A DNA stretch of 64,000 nt from Pseudobdellovibrionaceae bacterium. GTDB lineage: Bacteria; Bdellovibrionota; Bdellovibrionia; Bdellovibrionales; Bdellovibrionaceae. Location: NCBI GenBank assembly GCA_016719575.1, contig JADJYV010000013.1, forward strand, positions 1,705,681-1,769,680, written 5' to 3'. Positions within the stretch are counted from its first letter, which is position 1, and the number at the start of each line of letters is the position of its first letter. Shown here one piece after another: positions 1 to 8,367 of the stretch. The notes under the pieces were generated by a model. That model made no database searches. It was not told where the DNA came from and saw only the letters and a list, made by a program, of their open reading frames with translations. The translations under genes were made by a program, and so were the position numbers.

Positions 1-149
1 GCTTGGAAAATTTTTTGATTTGCTGGCTTGTAAAAATCAGTTGTGTCAATCAGGTCTGCGACCTCATCGAAGGCTTCTTGATCTAGCATCAAGCCGCCAA
101 TGATTGATTGTTCTGCCTCAAGATGCTGAGGTGGAATGCGCGTGCTCAT
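1..149 (-). CDS. dnaB: Replicative DNA helicase DnaB, N-terminal fragment (runs off window)
   Basis: The minus strand from 149 reads MSTRIPPQHLEAEQSIIGGL and continues to the window edge, about 49 codons. The pattern P-P-x-x-x-E-A-E-Q-S-I-I-G-G, followed by L-D-x-E-A-F-D and D-F-Y-x-P-A-x-x-x-I-F, is the conserved start of the DnaB N-terminal domain, which forms the collar of the hexameric replicative helicase and contacts primase. The start is supported by AGGGGG six bases upstream on the minus strand. Only the N-terminal domain is visible, so the RecA-like motor cannot be checked. Confidence 0.85.
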   Translation of the reverse strand, partial: MSTRIPPQHLEAEQSIIGGLMLDQEAFDEVADLIDTTDFYKPANQKIFQ

Positions 150-223
150 AATCCCCCTAGAGACGCCTATTGACCTAAACAGAACTCCATTTTGTTTTGT
201 TTTTGCAAAACCAAAAAGAAAGC

Positions 224-523
224 CTAGTTATTTTTTTTAACACGAATTTTGTAATTGTCGATTTTCTTTTTCAACGTGTTGCGATTAATGCCAAGCATCT
301 GTGCGGTTTTCACTTGGTTGCCGTTGTAGGCGCGCAAGGCAAGCTCTAGCAAAGGCTTTTCAACTTGCTCTATCACAACATTGTATAGGCCATTCAATTC
401 AACTTGGGCTTCTTTTTGCTGAGCAAACAAAACTTCAAGCTTGCTCTTTACGAGTTTTTCAAGGCTAACGGATTGAAGATTTGCGACGAAAAGGTTGTCA
501 GAACTGTTCAGGTTCGGTGTCAT
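224..523 (-). CDS. Fis-family DNA-binding protein
   Basis: A 99-residue protein the size of E. coli Fis. The C-terminal half (about residues 55-93) carries the Fis-type helix-turn-helix with E-K-P-L-L-E-L-A, G-N-Q-V-K-T-A-Q-M-L-G-I-N-R-N-T-L-K-K-K, close to the Fis signature. The N-terminal part is variable and possibly coiled. Fis proteins bend DNA and act as nucleoid proteins or transcription regulators; NtrC-type activators share this HTH, but no AAA+ domain is present here. An AGGAG lies five bases before the ATG. It sits between queE and dnaB on the same strand. Which genes it controls cannot be seen. Confidence 0.8.
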   Translation of the reverse strand: MTPNLNSSDNLFVANLQSVSLEKLVKSKLEVLFAQQKEAQVELNGLYNVVIEQVEKPLLELALRAYNGNQVKTAQMLGINRNTLKKKIDNYKIRVKKNN

Positions 524-590
524 GGAACTCCTAATTACATTAAGTAAATTATCCGCAATCGCCAGCCAGAATTATGAAGCCGGCTTTTGA

Positions 591-1229
591 CTAAACTCCG
601 CGTTTTTCAGGAGACCAAATATACTTATGCAGTTGCAATTGCAACCTTGCAGATGAGTTTTGTTGTAAAATTTTTTCTGCCAACCAGCGTTCAGTAGTTT
701 GGCCGTATGATGGGCTGTATAAAACGACGAATTTTTCAAATAAATCATGTTGACGACAGAAATCTTCTGCCCAGTCGAAATCATTTTCAGTACAGATGAC
801 AAACTTAAATTCTGTGCTCGGTTGAGCAAAAAGAAGGTTTTCTGTTAGAAACGAACCGGCGGCACCGCTGTCAGGGGTCTTAACGTCAAGTATAACTTTA
901 ACCCGAGGGTCGACATATTCAATGCTCTTTGAGCCACTTGTTTCAAGAGAGACAAGATAGCCAGCAGAACAGAGCTCTGTCATCAAGGTGAAAATGGGTT
1001 TTTGCAACAGGGGCTCGCCGCCAGTTAGGCAAACATACTTCGTTTTGTGAGCCGCTATAGCAGAGAAGATTTCTAGGTTTGTTTGGTCGTTTCCTTCGAA
1101 ATAAGAGTATTTTGTATCACAATAAGTGCAACGTAAATTGCAGCCAGTTGTACGGACGAAAACGGTGGGGATGCCGACATAACTACTTTCGCCTTGAATA
1201 CTATAAAAAATTTCATTTATTTTTAACAT
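591..1229 (-). CDS. queE: 7-carboxy-7-deazaguanine synthase QueE (radical SAM)
   Basis: A 212-residue radical SAM enzyme of the queuosine/7-deazaguanine pathway, converting 6-carboxytetrahydropterin to 7-carboxy-7-deazaguanine. Visible signatures are the N-terminal I-N-E-I-F-Y-S-I-Q-G-E-S, the Fe-S motif C-x3-C-x2-C (Cys30, Cys34, Cys37 from this start) and T-G-G-E-P-L-L. The open frame extends upstream to 1268, but the family begins at M-L-K-I-N-E-I-F, so I place the start at 1229; an AAGGG lies about ten bases before it. No other queuosine gene is visible in the window. It is transcribed divergently from ftsK. Confidence 0.9.
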   Translation of the reverse strand: MLKINEIFYSIQGESSYVGIPTVFVRTTGCNLRCTYCDTKYSYFEGNDQTNLEIFSAIAAHKTKYVCLTGGEPLLQKPIFTLMTELCSAGYLVSLETSGSKSIEYVDPRVKVILDVKTPDSGAAGSFLTENLLFAQPSTEFKFVICTENDFDWAEDFCRQHDLFEKFVVLYSPSYGQTTERWLAEKILQQNSSARLQLQLHKYIWSPEKRGV

Positions 1230-1333
1230 GTTCCAGACCCTTGTCTTGGGTCTATGTGCCCAGACCATATCCTAAAGTCAAGGCGGCATCTCCAAAGCTT
1301 TCCCAAATGCCCTAGATCCTGTAAATTTTTGTA

Positions 1334-3712
1334 ATGAACCTTATTTTAAAAAAATTTCGCCATGATATATTTGCAATTTCTTTTCTCGGTCTTGCATGCT
1401 TTTTCGCTCTTGCCCTGGCGAGCTTTAACCCCATCGATCCGTCACTTAACTCGTTGGGACAGGGATTGAGAGCCTCAAATCACTGTGGCCTTGTTGGCAG
1501 CTTCTTGGCAGACCTGCTTTATCAATTTTTTGGTGTGACCGCATGGCTGATTGTCGCCGGCTTTTTAAAAGTTGCCTATGCTGGGTTTCGCCGTGAAGAA
1601 TTGGATTTAAAAAATATCCGCTTTATTTGGGGACTTTTGTTGGTCATAAACCTCTCTAGCATTCTCTCCTTGTATTTGCCCGAAAAGAGAGTCTTCGCCA
1701 ACCAGATTTATCTTGGCGGCCTACTGGGGCTTGGCGTCTCGCAAGCCTTGTTGCGGGCTTTTAATTATGTTGGAGTGCAGGTTGTTTTATGGAGCCTTTC
1801 CGCCGTGCTTGTGGTGTTTTATTCAGAAAGAACGGTTAAAGAACTTTTTGGTTGGCCCCGAGACATTTTAAGGGCGTTCGCGGCGTGGGGACCAGCGATT
1901 CGTCTTTCAAAGAGAGCCATTGAATTTGCGGGCATCGGCAAAAAGAAGATAACGAAGTCGAAAATAGAAGAAGCACCAAACAAAAGGTTCTTTAACATGA
2001 AGAACGAAGACTTTGTTGAATCGTCGGCGCAAGGCGACGAGACATCAAAACCTCGGCCAAAGGGGGTTACAAGTGCTTTCGGAGAGAGCCAAAATACGGA
2101 CGAATTTTTTTTTGATGACGAGGCGCCCGCAATCAAAGCCCAGACAAAACGTAAAGTCATCTTAAAGACAAAAGTTCCGCAAAAAGTCGCAAACTGGCAA
2201 ATGCCAAAGTTATCTTTACTAGAAGATCCTCCAGCGACCAGAATTAAAATCGATGAGAAAGAGATTCGTCGAAAGGCAGAGCTTTTAGTAGATAAGCTAA
2301 AGCAGTTTAATGTTGAAGGACAGATTGTTGCAATAAAGCCTGGGCCGGCTGTGACAATGTTTGAATTTAAGCCAAATGTAGATGTGAAGCTTAGTAAGAT
2401 TACTGAGTTAGCAGACGACTTGTCTTTAGCTCTAAGCAGCGAATCACTTCGAATTATTGCCCCTATTCCTGGGCGTGACGTTGTCGGTATCGAAACGTCA
2501 AATGCTCAGAGAGAAACAGTTTATCTGAAGGATCTTTTAGCGGAAGATAACTTTTGGTCAGAAGAAGTAAAATTACCCATTTCTCTTGGTAAGCAGGCAA
2601 ATGGCGAACCGAAGATTGTGGATCTTCGCAAAATGCCGCACTTGCTAGTGGCTGGGACAACGGGCTCCGGGAAGTCCGTGTTTACTGTTTCTTCAATTAC
2701 CGGAATGCTTTTCAAGCACTCACCAAAAACGCTACGATTGATCTTGGTTGACCCTAAGCAAGTAGACCTGGCCGCCTTTTCCAGCGTTCCTCATTTGATT
2801 ATGCCACCAGTAACGGATCCCAAAAAGGCCGTTTCGGCACTTCGTTGGGCAGTCAAAGAAATGGAAAAGCGTAATAAATCTATGTCAAAGTTTGGCGCTC
2901 GAAAGCTCGAAGAGTTCAACGAAATCGTTGGCAATTTAGCGGCGGATAAAATTGCAGAACACGAGAAGCTAAATCAGGAGCTCGAAAACCAAGGAATCGC
3001 AAAGCTAGAGCAATATTACTATACGCCTCAGCCATACATTATGATAGTTGTAGAAGAGTTTGCCGACCTAATGGCTGTTGATAAGGTGAATGTTGAGCAG
3101 ACAATTATTCGACTTGCGCAAATGGCACGCGCTTGTGGGATTCACCTCATGTTGGCGATGCAGTCCCCTCGCAAAGAGGTTGTAACGGGTTTAATTAAAA
3201 CAAATATTCCTGGTCGAATTAGCTTTAAAGTAGCGGGCAAGATGGATTCGAGAATTATCTTGGATGAAATGGGAGCGGAACGCTTGCTTGCAAATGGAGA
3301 CATGTTGTTTTTGGCGCCAGGAGTTTCGAAACCAATGCGGCACCACGGCCCATTCCTGAAGGACTCAGAGATTAATGCGGTTGCAAAGTTTTGGTCAGAC
3401 CAAGCAGCGCCAGAATTTGATCCGCTGGCGATGAAAGCACTTGATGGCTTTGCCGGCGGGAGTGCAGGAGAAGATGGCGACGTTGGGGGTGGCGATGGTT
3501 TTGGCGATCAAGAGCACGACGAACGTTATGACGAAATACTTTCTTGGGCGGCGGACCAAAAAGAGGTGAGCGCCTCCTTGATTCAAAGAAAATTTAGACT
3601 AGGATATCCACGCGCCGCGAGAATCATCGAAATTTTCGAAAAAGAAGGCGTTGTGGGGCCGGCCAATGGCAGCAAGCCGCGTCAAGTCCTGGTGAATAGT
3701 TTGCGAGAATAG
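1334..3712 (+). CDS. ftsK: DNA translocase FtsK/SpoIIIE
   Basis: A 792-residue septal DNA pump that clears chromosome termini through the closing division septum. Residues about 14-160 hold four hydrophobic membrane segments. A charged linker (about 190-310) follows, shorter than in E. coli FtsK. The motor has Walker A G-T-T-G-S-G-K-S near residue 441 and a Walker B run Y-I-M-I-V-V-E-E-F-A-D-L near 570. The end (about 729-790) is the gamma winged helix that reads KOPS-type polarity sequences (Y-D-E-I-L-S-W-A, S-A-S-L-I-Q-R-K-F-R-L-G-Y-P-R-A-A-R). The ATG has no strong Shine-Dalgarno sequence. The gene is intact. Confidence 0.95.
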   Translation: MNLILKKFRHDIFAISFLGLACFFALALASFNPIDPSLNSLGQGLRASNHCGLVGSFLADLLYQFFGVTAWLIVAGFLKVAYAGFRREELDLKNIRFIWGLLLVINLSSILSLYLPEKRVFANQIYLGGLLGLGVSQALLRAFNYVGVQVVLWSLSAVLVVFYSERTVKELFGWPRDILRAFAAWGPAIRLSKRAIEFAGIGKKKITKSKIEEAPNKRFFNMKNEDFVESSAQGDETSKPRPKGVTSAFGESQNTDEFFFDDEAPAIKAQTKRKVILKTKVPQKVANWQMPKLSLLEDPPATRIKIDEKEIRRKAELLVDKLKQFNVEGQIVAIKPGPAVTMFEFKPNVDVKLSKITELADDLSLALSSESLRIIAPIPGRDVVGIETSNAQRETVYLKDLLAEDNFWSEEVKLPISLGKQANGEPKIVDLRKMPHLLVAGTTGSGKSVFTVSSITGMLFKHSPKTLRLILVDPKQVDLAAFSSVPHLIMPPVTDPKKAVSALRWAVKEMEKRNKSMSKFGARKLEEFNEIVGNLAADKIAEHEKLNQELENQGIAKLEQYYYTPQPYIMIVVEEFADLMAVDKVNVEQTIIRLAQMARACGIHLMLAMQSPRKEVVTGLIKTNIPGRISFKVAGKMDSRIILDEMGAERLLANGDMLFLAPGVSKPMRHHGPFLKDSEINAVAKFWSDQAAPEFDPLAMKALDGFAGGSAGEDGDVGGGDGFGDQEHDERYDEILSWAADQKEVSASLIQRKFRLGYPRAARIIEIFEKEGVVGPANGSKPRQVLVNSLRE

Positions 3713-3784
3713 GAGCTCTAAACTTGACACTGAACTTGAACATGATCTGATTACCACTAACAAATTATGTTCAAGGAGGACAAA

Positions 3785-4360
3785 GTGTTTAAAGCAATCA
3801 TTACAGCTCTTGGTTTGTCAGTCGCAGTTCAGGCTCAAGCCACAACGGTTTTTGACGTTTTTCGTGAGACCCAGTCGTCTGCAATTATGTCTCAGGCGCG
3901 AACCCAGGGACTCGATTGGAAAGTTGGAGACCAAAATAATTACAATTTGGACATGGGTGGATTTATCAAAGGATCTATGAGCATGAAGTGCCGCGAAATC
4001 AGCTCTGAAGGTTTATGGGTTGATCAAGATATGGATCTAGGCTTTGCTGGCAAGCAACAGGCGTCAATGTTAATTGATCCTAATACAGGCGAAATTAAGA
4101 AAATGATCGTTAACGGCAAAGAACAGCAAGTACCAAAGCAAAATGTTGAGATTATCTCTGTCACAGAGGATAAAATTACAGTTCCAGCTGGTACTTTTGA
4201 GTGCATCCATGCTGTGATTAAAGACAAAGACAACAATCAAGAGACAAATGCTTGGATTAATCCAGAGCAAATTCCTCTTTCAGGAATGCTTAAAACAATT
4301 CAGCCAAGTCAATTTGGCGAAGTTAATGTCGAACTAACTTCATTTAATAAAGCAAAATAA
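3785..4360 (+). CDS. Exported protein of unknown function (DUF3108-like beta-rich pattern)
   Basis: A 191-residue protein with an N-terminal signal peptide (V-F-K-A-I-I-T-A-L-G-L-S-V-A-V-Q-A-Q-A, probable cleavage after A-Q-A). The mature part alternates short beta-like stretches and includes V-P-A-G-T-F-E-C-I-H-A, a pattern seen in periplasmic DUF3108-type proteins; that link is weak. I chose the GTG at 3785 over an in-frame ATG at 3767 because AAGGAGGA (3773-3780) lies four bases before the GTG and inside the longer version. A TTGACA at 3724-3729 may be a -35 element, with only a poor -10 match. A terminator-shaped hairpin follows at 4384-4410. Confidence 0.7.
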   Translation: MFKAIITALGLSVAVQAQATTVFDVFRETQSSAIMSQARTQGLDWKVGDQNNYNLDMGGFIKGSMSMKCREISSEGLWVDQDMDLGFAGKQQASMLIDPNTGEIKKMIVNGKEQQVPKQNVEIISVTEDKITVPAGTFECIHAVIKDKDNNQETNAWINPEQIPLSGMLKTIQPSQFGEVNVELTSFNKAK

Positions 4361-5235
4361 TGATTCTTAGGTCAACAATAAGGGCTGCCATGATTATGGC
4401 AGCTTTTTTTATTTTAACACCGTTGGTATGGTCAGCGCCAAAGCAAAGCGCCGCGAAAAATGCGGAAACACAAAAAGATATTATCGAAAAAGCGTTCAAT
4501 TTAAGCCTTCAAAAAGACAGGGCTCAGGCGATGAACATCTTGATTGCGGCAATTAAACAAGAGAGCGCTCGCAATGTTGATACGTCAGAGCTAAAAAAAG
4601 CGCTAGAGCAAATTTCCTACGTCTTTTACACGGAGAGGGCCCAACAGACTTATGAGCTCGCACTCTCACTAAAACATACAGATGCTCCGCAGGCTCAACA
4701 AAAAATTTCGGAAGCGTTGCGATTGGAGCCAGACAATCGAAGTCTTTTTATTGAAATGCTGAGATTGCTTATCACGAAGGGCGATTGTCAGTCGGCCGTA
4801 GAGAGCGCAACAAAAGAGCGAATGCGAGATTCTTACGATGAAAATCTCGTCCTTCTTCAAGCTCAGGCATTAGCTTGTGTGGGCAACTGGGAGGGTTATG
4901 TTAAGGCGAAAGAGGGTTTAGAAATAAAAAAATCAGGTCTATATAAATTTTGGTTGATCCTTGAGCTGGAACACAATTTTGCATTAAAAAATTCGAACAA
5001 GGCAAAAGAGAACTTAGCGGCACTTCTAAAGGTCGACCCGAAGTACCCGGAGCTTCATTACTGGCGTTGGCGCGCCGCAACCGGAAAAGAAAAAGAACTC
5101 TTCGCGCAGCGATATCTTAAAGAATGCACCAATATTTCCAGCGGAGTGTACAGACAGTATATGACAGACGTAAGTCTCTGTCGTAAGGTATCTGAAGTTG
5201 AGGCAACAAGAAAAAATGCAAATAATCCGACATAA
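4360..5235 (+). CDS. Exported helical-repeat (TPR-like) protein
   Basis: A 291-residue protein with a signal peptide (arginines at 4 and 8, then a hydrophobic core ending V-W-S-A). The mature protein is almost all helix, with TPR-like stretches such as A-L-S-L-K-H-T-D-A-P-Q-A-Q-Q-K-I-S-E-A-L-R-L-E-P-D and L-L-K-V-D-P-K-Y-P-E-L-H-Y-W-R. It probably acts as a periplasmic scaffold; the partner is unknown. The ATG overlaps the previous stop (TAATG). A second in-frame ATG at 4390 has the better ribosome site (AAGGG, spacing five) but gives a signal peptide without positive charges. The hairpin at 4384-4410 would limit readthrough into this gene. Confidence 0.65.
   Translation: MILRSTIRAAMIMAAFFILTPLVWSAPKQSAAKNAETQKDIIEKAFNLSLQKDRAQAMNILIAAIKQESARNVDTSELKKALEQISYVFYTERAQQTYELALSLKHTDAPQAQQKISEALRLEPDNRSLFIEMLRLLITKGDCQSAVESATKERMRDSYDENLVLLQAQALACVGNWEGYVKAKEGLEIKKSGLYKFWLILELEHNFALKNSNKAKENLAALLKVDPKYPELHYWRWRAATGKEKELFAQRYLKECTNISSGVYRQYMTDVSLCRKVSEVEATRKNANNPT
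4384..4410 (+). terminator. Intrinsic-terminator-shaped hairpin inside the next gene's signal-peptide codons
   Basis: GCTGCCAT (4384-4391) pairs perfectly with ATGGCAGC (4396-4403) over a four-base GATT loop and is followed by seven T residues. It has every sequence feature of a Rho-independent terminator for the gene ending at 4360, yet it lies within the first codons of the following open frame. Confidence 0.65.
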
Positions 5236-5389
5236 AAAACATGTTTTTTTGGTTTTGATCTCTCTCACAATGATGGGCTGTGGAGTCAAAGGAAAACCGA
5301 TGCCCCCTTCTGAATTGCCACCAATCGGACAAGGCGAGCCACAATCCTCAAATAAAAAAGAAGACAAAAAATTTAATCAGAAAAGGTGA
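5216..5389 (+). CDS. Small LptM (YifL)-like lipoprotein
   Basis: A 57-residue protein with a short hydrophobic signal and a lipobox L-T-M-M-G-C, then G-V-K-G-K-P-M-P-P-S-E-L-P-P. The sequence Cys-Gly-x-Lys-Gly-x-x-x-x-P-P after the lipidated cysteine, the tiny size and the position directly upstream of dapF match E. coli LptM (YifL), which assists maturation of the LPS translocon LptD at the outer membrane. A longer TTG-initiated version begins at 5198, inside the previous gene. The stop overlaps the dapF start region, suggesting translational coupling. Function is inferred from the motif and gene order together. Confidence 0.6.
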   Translation: MQIIRHKKHVFLVLISLTMMGCGVKGKPMPPSELPPIGQGEPQSSNKKEDKKFNQKR

Positions 5390-5394
5390 ACAAA

Positions 5395-6252
5395 ATGGCC
5401 TTTCTGCCGATTCCACTAGTTAAAATGTCAGGAGCTGGAAATACTTTTGTTCTCGTGGATTCTACGAGGACTTCAACTTGGTGCGAGCTAGAGAAAAAAC
5501 TTAGAATCAAGCGAGGATCCTTTGCAAAAATGATCTGTGACCGAACAATGGGGGTTTCTGCGGACGGAGTTTTGTTTCTCGAAGACCCCGAAACCCGCGA
5601 AGAGGCGCGCTATCGATGGGATTTTTTTAATGCGGATGGCTCGTCTGCCGAAATGTGTGGCAATGCCGCTCGTTGCGCCGCTCTTTTTGCTAATAAATAT
5701 TTATCCTCTGGAGTTAACGGAAGATATGAGTTTTTAACTGGAGCGGGGCTGGTTGCAACCCAAATTTTGGGTGACGACAATGTCCGCGTTATTATGCCGC
5801 CGATAGAAGATTTTCAAAAAGAGAAAGTTTTGGTAATCGACGGAAGACAAGAAAAGTTTGCATTTTTAAATTCTGGCGTTCCGCACTTAATAAGAGAACT
5901 AGAGCATTTCGGCGATGCAACAGCGCTCAAAGAGTTTGCACGAAAAGCACGAAGCCATACTGATCTTGCGCCGGCAGGAGCGAATGTTACGTTATACTGC
6001 AGGGAACACGAGGGAGTAATTAAGGCGGTGACTTACGAAAGAGGAGTCGAAGAGTACACACAAGCTTGTGGTACGGGGGCTGTCGCCGCTGCCTATGTCG
6101 AATTTGTAAAGTCAAAAGTTAGAAATATTGATGTTCATATGCCGGGAGGGATATTAAACATTCAGTTTTCTGAGACCTCAAAGCATCCAATGATGAGTGG
6201 AAATGCTGTGTTTGTTTTAGAGTTCCAATATTTTTTTGAGGTGATTGCATGA
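5395..6252 (+). CDS. dapF: Diaminopimelate epimerase DapF
   Basis: Converts LL-diaminopimelate to the meso form used in peptidoglycan and for lysine. The protein has 285 residues from the ATG at 5395, normal for the family. It shows the N-terminal M-S-G-A-G-N-T-F motif and both catalytic cysteines, in M-C-G-N-A-A-R-C (Cys88) and Q-A-C-G-T-G-A-V-A-A-A (Cys225). An alternative GTG at 5386 overlaps the lipoprotein stop. I prefer 5395 because AAGGTGA lies five bases before it. It is the first of three DAP-pathway genes joined by four-base overlaps with the following dapA and dapB. Confidence 0.93.
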   Translation: MAFLPIPLVKMSGAGNTFVLVDSTRTSTWCELEKKLRIKRGSFAKMICDRTMGVSADGVLFLEDPETREEARYRWDFFNADGSSAEMCGNAARCAALFANKYLSSGVNGRYEFLTGAGLVATQILGDDNVRVIMPPIEDFQKEKVLVIDGRQEKFAFLNSGVPHLIRELEHFGDATALKEFARKARSHTDLAPAGANVTLYCREHEGVIKAVTYERGVEEYTQACGTGAVAAAYVEFVKSKVRNIDVHMPGGILNIQFSETSKHPMMSGNAVFVLEFQYFFEVIA

Positions 6253-7133
6253 AAAATTTTAAAGCGGTAATGACAGCGTTAGTTACGCCATTTCGCGAGG
6301 GAGAAGTTGACTACAAATCATTAGAAAGCCTCGTGCGACATCAAATAGAAAATGGCGTCGAGGGTTTTATTGTCAATGGCACAACGGCAGAGAGTCCAAC
6401 CCTAACAGAGAATGAAGTGGCGAGTATTTTTGAAAAAGTCCGGTCTTGGGTCGGAGCGGGCGTCCCTCTTATTGTTGGCACGGGCACAAATAGTACAGCA
6501 AAGTCAGAAGAGCTATCTGAAAAGGCGGAGGCGTGGGGCGCTGATGGCGTGCTTGTCGTGGTTCCATATTATAACAAGCCTCCCCAGCGCGGGATGGTTA
6601 AGCATTTCACGGAGATTGCAAAATCGGTCAGTATTCCTGTGGTTTTATATAATGTTCCTGGCAGAACGATTTCTTCCCTTTCGCTTGAAAGCATCTACGA
6701 GCTAAGCAAGGTGCAAAATATTGTTGGCATAAAAGAGGCCTCTGGAAATATCGAATTCGCAAAAGAAATTTCTAATGCGACAGGCCCGGAGTTTGTTCTT
6801 TTGTCGGGGGACGACGGCACTTTTGTTGATTTTTTGGGAGCCGGCGGCCACGGAGTAGTTTCGGTTGCGAGCCATATTATTCCCAAACAAATGCTTTCTT
6901 GGAAACAGCTTGTTACTCAGGGCAAAATTGAAGAGGCTCGCAAAGAAAGTAAGAAATATCTTCCCCTAATTGATTTATTATTTGTTGAGGCAAATCCGAT
7001 TCCAGTCAAAATGGCTCTTTATCAAATGGGCATAATTGCGTCTCCGGAGCTAAGAAGCCCTCTGATGACTTTGGCCGAGCCGCTGGCAGAGAAACTCAAG
7101 CGTGAAATGAAATCCTTGGGAGCTCTTCAATGA
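6249..7133 (+). CDS. dapA: 4-hydroxy-tetrahydrodipicolinate synthase DapA
   Basis: A 294-residue class I aldolase-fold enzyme condensing pyruvate with aspartate semialdehyde, the first committed step to DAP and lysine. Visible active-site elements are the Schiff-base lysine in I-V-G-I-K-E-A-S-G-N (Lys162), the Y-N-V-P-G-R-T motif (Tyr134, Arg139), V-P-Y-Y-N-K-P near 105-111 and G-T-T-A-E-S near 44-49. The latter replaces the usual G-T-T-G-E, so a glycine is an alanine here. The ATG overlaps the dapF stop by four bases and the stop overlaps dapB by four, so the three are one translationally coupled unit. Confidence 0.95.
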   Translation: MKNFKAVMTALVTPFREGEVDYKSLESLVRHQIENGVEGFIVNGTTAESPTLTENEVASIFEKVRSWVGAGVPLIVGTGTNSTAKSEELSEKAEAWGADGVLVVVPYYNKPPQRGMVKHFTEIAKSVSIPVVLYNVPGRTISSLSLESIYELSKVQNIVGIKEASGNIEFAKEISNATGPEFVLLSGDDGTFVDFLGAGGHGVVSVASHIIPKQMLSWKQLVTQGKIEEARKESKKYLPLIDLLFVEANPIPVKMALYQMGIIASPELRSPLMTLAEPLAEKLKREMKSLGALQ

Positions 7134-7849
7134 AGAAGAAAATAAAAGTCGGCCTGGTTGGTGCGAGCGGTAGAATGGGTCAAGAGATCGTAAAGGTTCT
7201 TAAAAAGACCCCCTCAGTCGAGCTTCACCTGGCTATTTGCCGTCAGTCATCTTTGGCGGAGTTTGCATATACTTGCGCAGAGCCCTCTTGTGCTGAGGCA
7301 AAAGACGTTGATCTTTGGATTGATTTTTCTAGTCCGGAATTGCTTCAAAAGTTGCTGGCGGTCGCCGTTAAACATAAAGCCCCTGTAGTTTCTGGTACGA
7401 CCGGACTTGGGACAAAGCACCTTGCTGCGCTAAAAAAGTCGGCGAAGAGTATACCGGTATTGTGGGCTTCGAACATGAGCTTAGGTGTTGCTGTTTTAAC
7501 CGAGGCCATGCGGGTTTTTGCTCGAATTCGCCAATTTGATTTTCAAATAGAAGAGTTCCACCATCGTAGAAAAATTGACAGCCCGAGCGGAACGGCGAAG
7601 ACCCTGCAACAAGAACTTGAAGCTATTGTTGGACGAAATATCCCGGCACCGCTATCAATTCGCGGCGGAGGAATTTTTGGAATTCATAAAATCCACGCAA
7701 TGTCAGAAGATGAGATTGTTGTTTTTGAACATACGGCTTTAAACAGAACCGTTTTTGCAAGTGGAGCTGTTGAGGCTGCCAAGTGGCTGTTTGTTAAGAA
7801 AAAAGGCATGTATTGCATGCGAGATGTTCTTTATAGTGAGACAAAATGA
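7130..7849 (+). CDS. dapB: 4-hydroxy-tetrahydrodipicolinate reductase DapB
   Basis: Reduces the DapA product with NAD(P)H. The protein has 239 residues, somewhat shorter than E. coli DapB (273). The Rossmann motif G-L-V-G-A-S-G-R-M-G is at residues 8-17, V-V-S-G-T-T-G-L at 86-93, and the catalytic block E-E-F-H-H-R-R-K-I-D-S-P-S-G-T-A at 141-156 with the expected His-His and Lys. The shortening falls in the region around residues 45-60. Overlaps of four bases at both ends keep it in the dap operon. Confidence 0.93.
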   Translation: MKKKIKVGLVGASGRMGQEIVKVLKKTPSVELHLAICRQSSLAEFAYTCAEPSCAEAKDVDLWIDFSSPELLQKLLAVAVKHKAPVVSGTTGLGTKHLAALKKSAKSIPVLWASNMSLGVAVLTEAMRVFARIRQFDFQIEEFHHRRKIDSPSGTAKTLQQELEAIVGRNIPAPLSIRGGGIFGIHKIHAMSEDEIVVFEHTALNRTVFASGAVEAAKWLFVKKKGMYCMRDVLYSETK

Positions 7850-8331
7850 CCGAAGCCGCAAGTCAAACCCTTGTTCACTTGTCGACGAACTTGGTTGGCG
7901 GCACCTTGGCGGCGCAGTCAGTTGTGGCTAAACTTTTGAAAATTGGCAATATTGTGTCCTCTTCTTCTGTTTACAAAAGATATTTGAGTTCTGCCCGCGT
8001 TGACATAAATTCCAATATTGAAGTGGTCTTTCGTTTTAAAACAGAGTGCGCAGCCGATGAGCTTTTATGGCACTTTAGGCAATATTCGGCGGAAAAAAAG
8101 GAGAAACTTCAGCTGCTAGTGTTTGATGAGCTTGTCGTGCTCGCACCTCAAATTACATTGCCAAACCCTAGTCTCCACACGGATTTACTCGTTGTTCGTT
8201 GCGCGGCCGAGGCCTGGCCAGATTATGAGCATCCGATAATTCAAAAAAGTTTACGAGAAATTGCCGCCCAATCCCCTCCCCCGTTAGATTCGGAGTTTTT
8301 TCTTCAGGGAAAAACCCTAGTTGATTTTTAA
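7846..8331 (+). CDS. Degenerate HPPK (FolK)-like protein
   Basis: A 161-residue protein that resembles 6-hydroxymethyl-dihydropterin pyrophosphokinase in outline: an I-V-S-S-S-S-V-Y stretch near 37-44 like the family's V-S-S-x-Y, then L-Q-L-L-V-F-D-E-L-V-V near 108, I-T-L-P-N-P-S-L-H near 122-130 like the family's L-T-L-P-H-P-x-L-H, and a tail D-Y-E-H-P-I-I-Q-K. The usual ATP/Mg block P-R-x-L-D-x-D-L-L-L is not recognisable, so catalysis is doubtful. It may be a very divergent FolK or a relative with a new role. It overlaps dapB by four bases, so it is in the dap operon. Confidence 0.5.
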   Translation: MTEAASQTLVHLSTNLVGGTLAAQSVVAKLLKIGNIVSSSSVYKRYLSSARVDINSNIEVVFRFKTECAADELLWHFRQYSAEKKEKLQLLVFDELVVLAPQITLPNPSLHTDLLVVRCAAEAWPDYEHPIIQKSLREIAAQSPPPLDSEFFLQGKTLVDF

Positions 8332-8367
8332 TTTGTCCGGACGTAAAGATGGTGTTCTGGAGGAACG

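Noticed and set aside
572..829. Minus-strand 85-codon frame overlapping queE
   Set aside because: It lies wholly within the confident QueE gene in another frame, with no motif or ribosome site.
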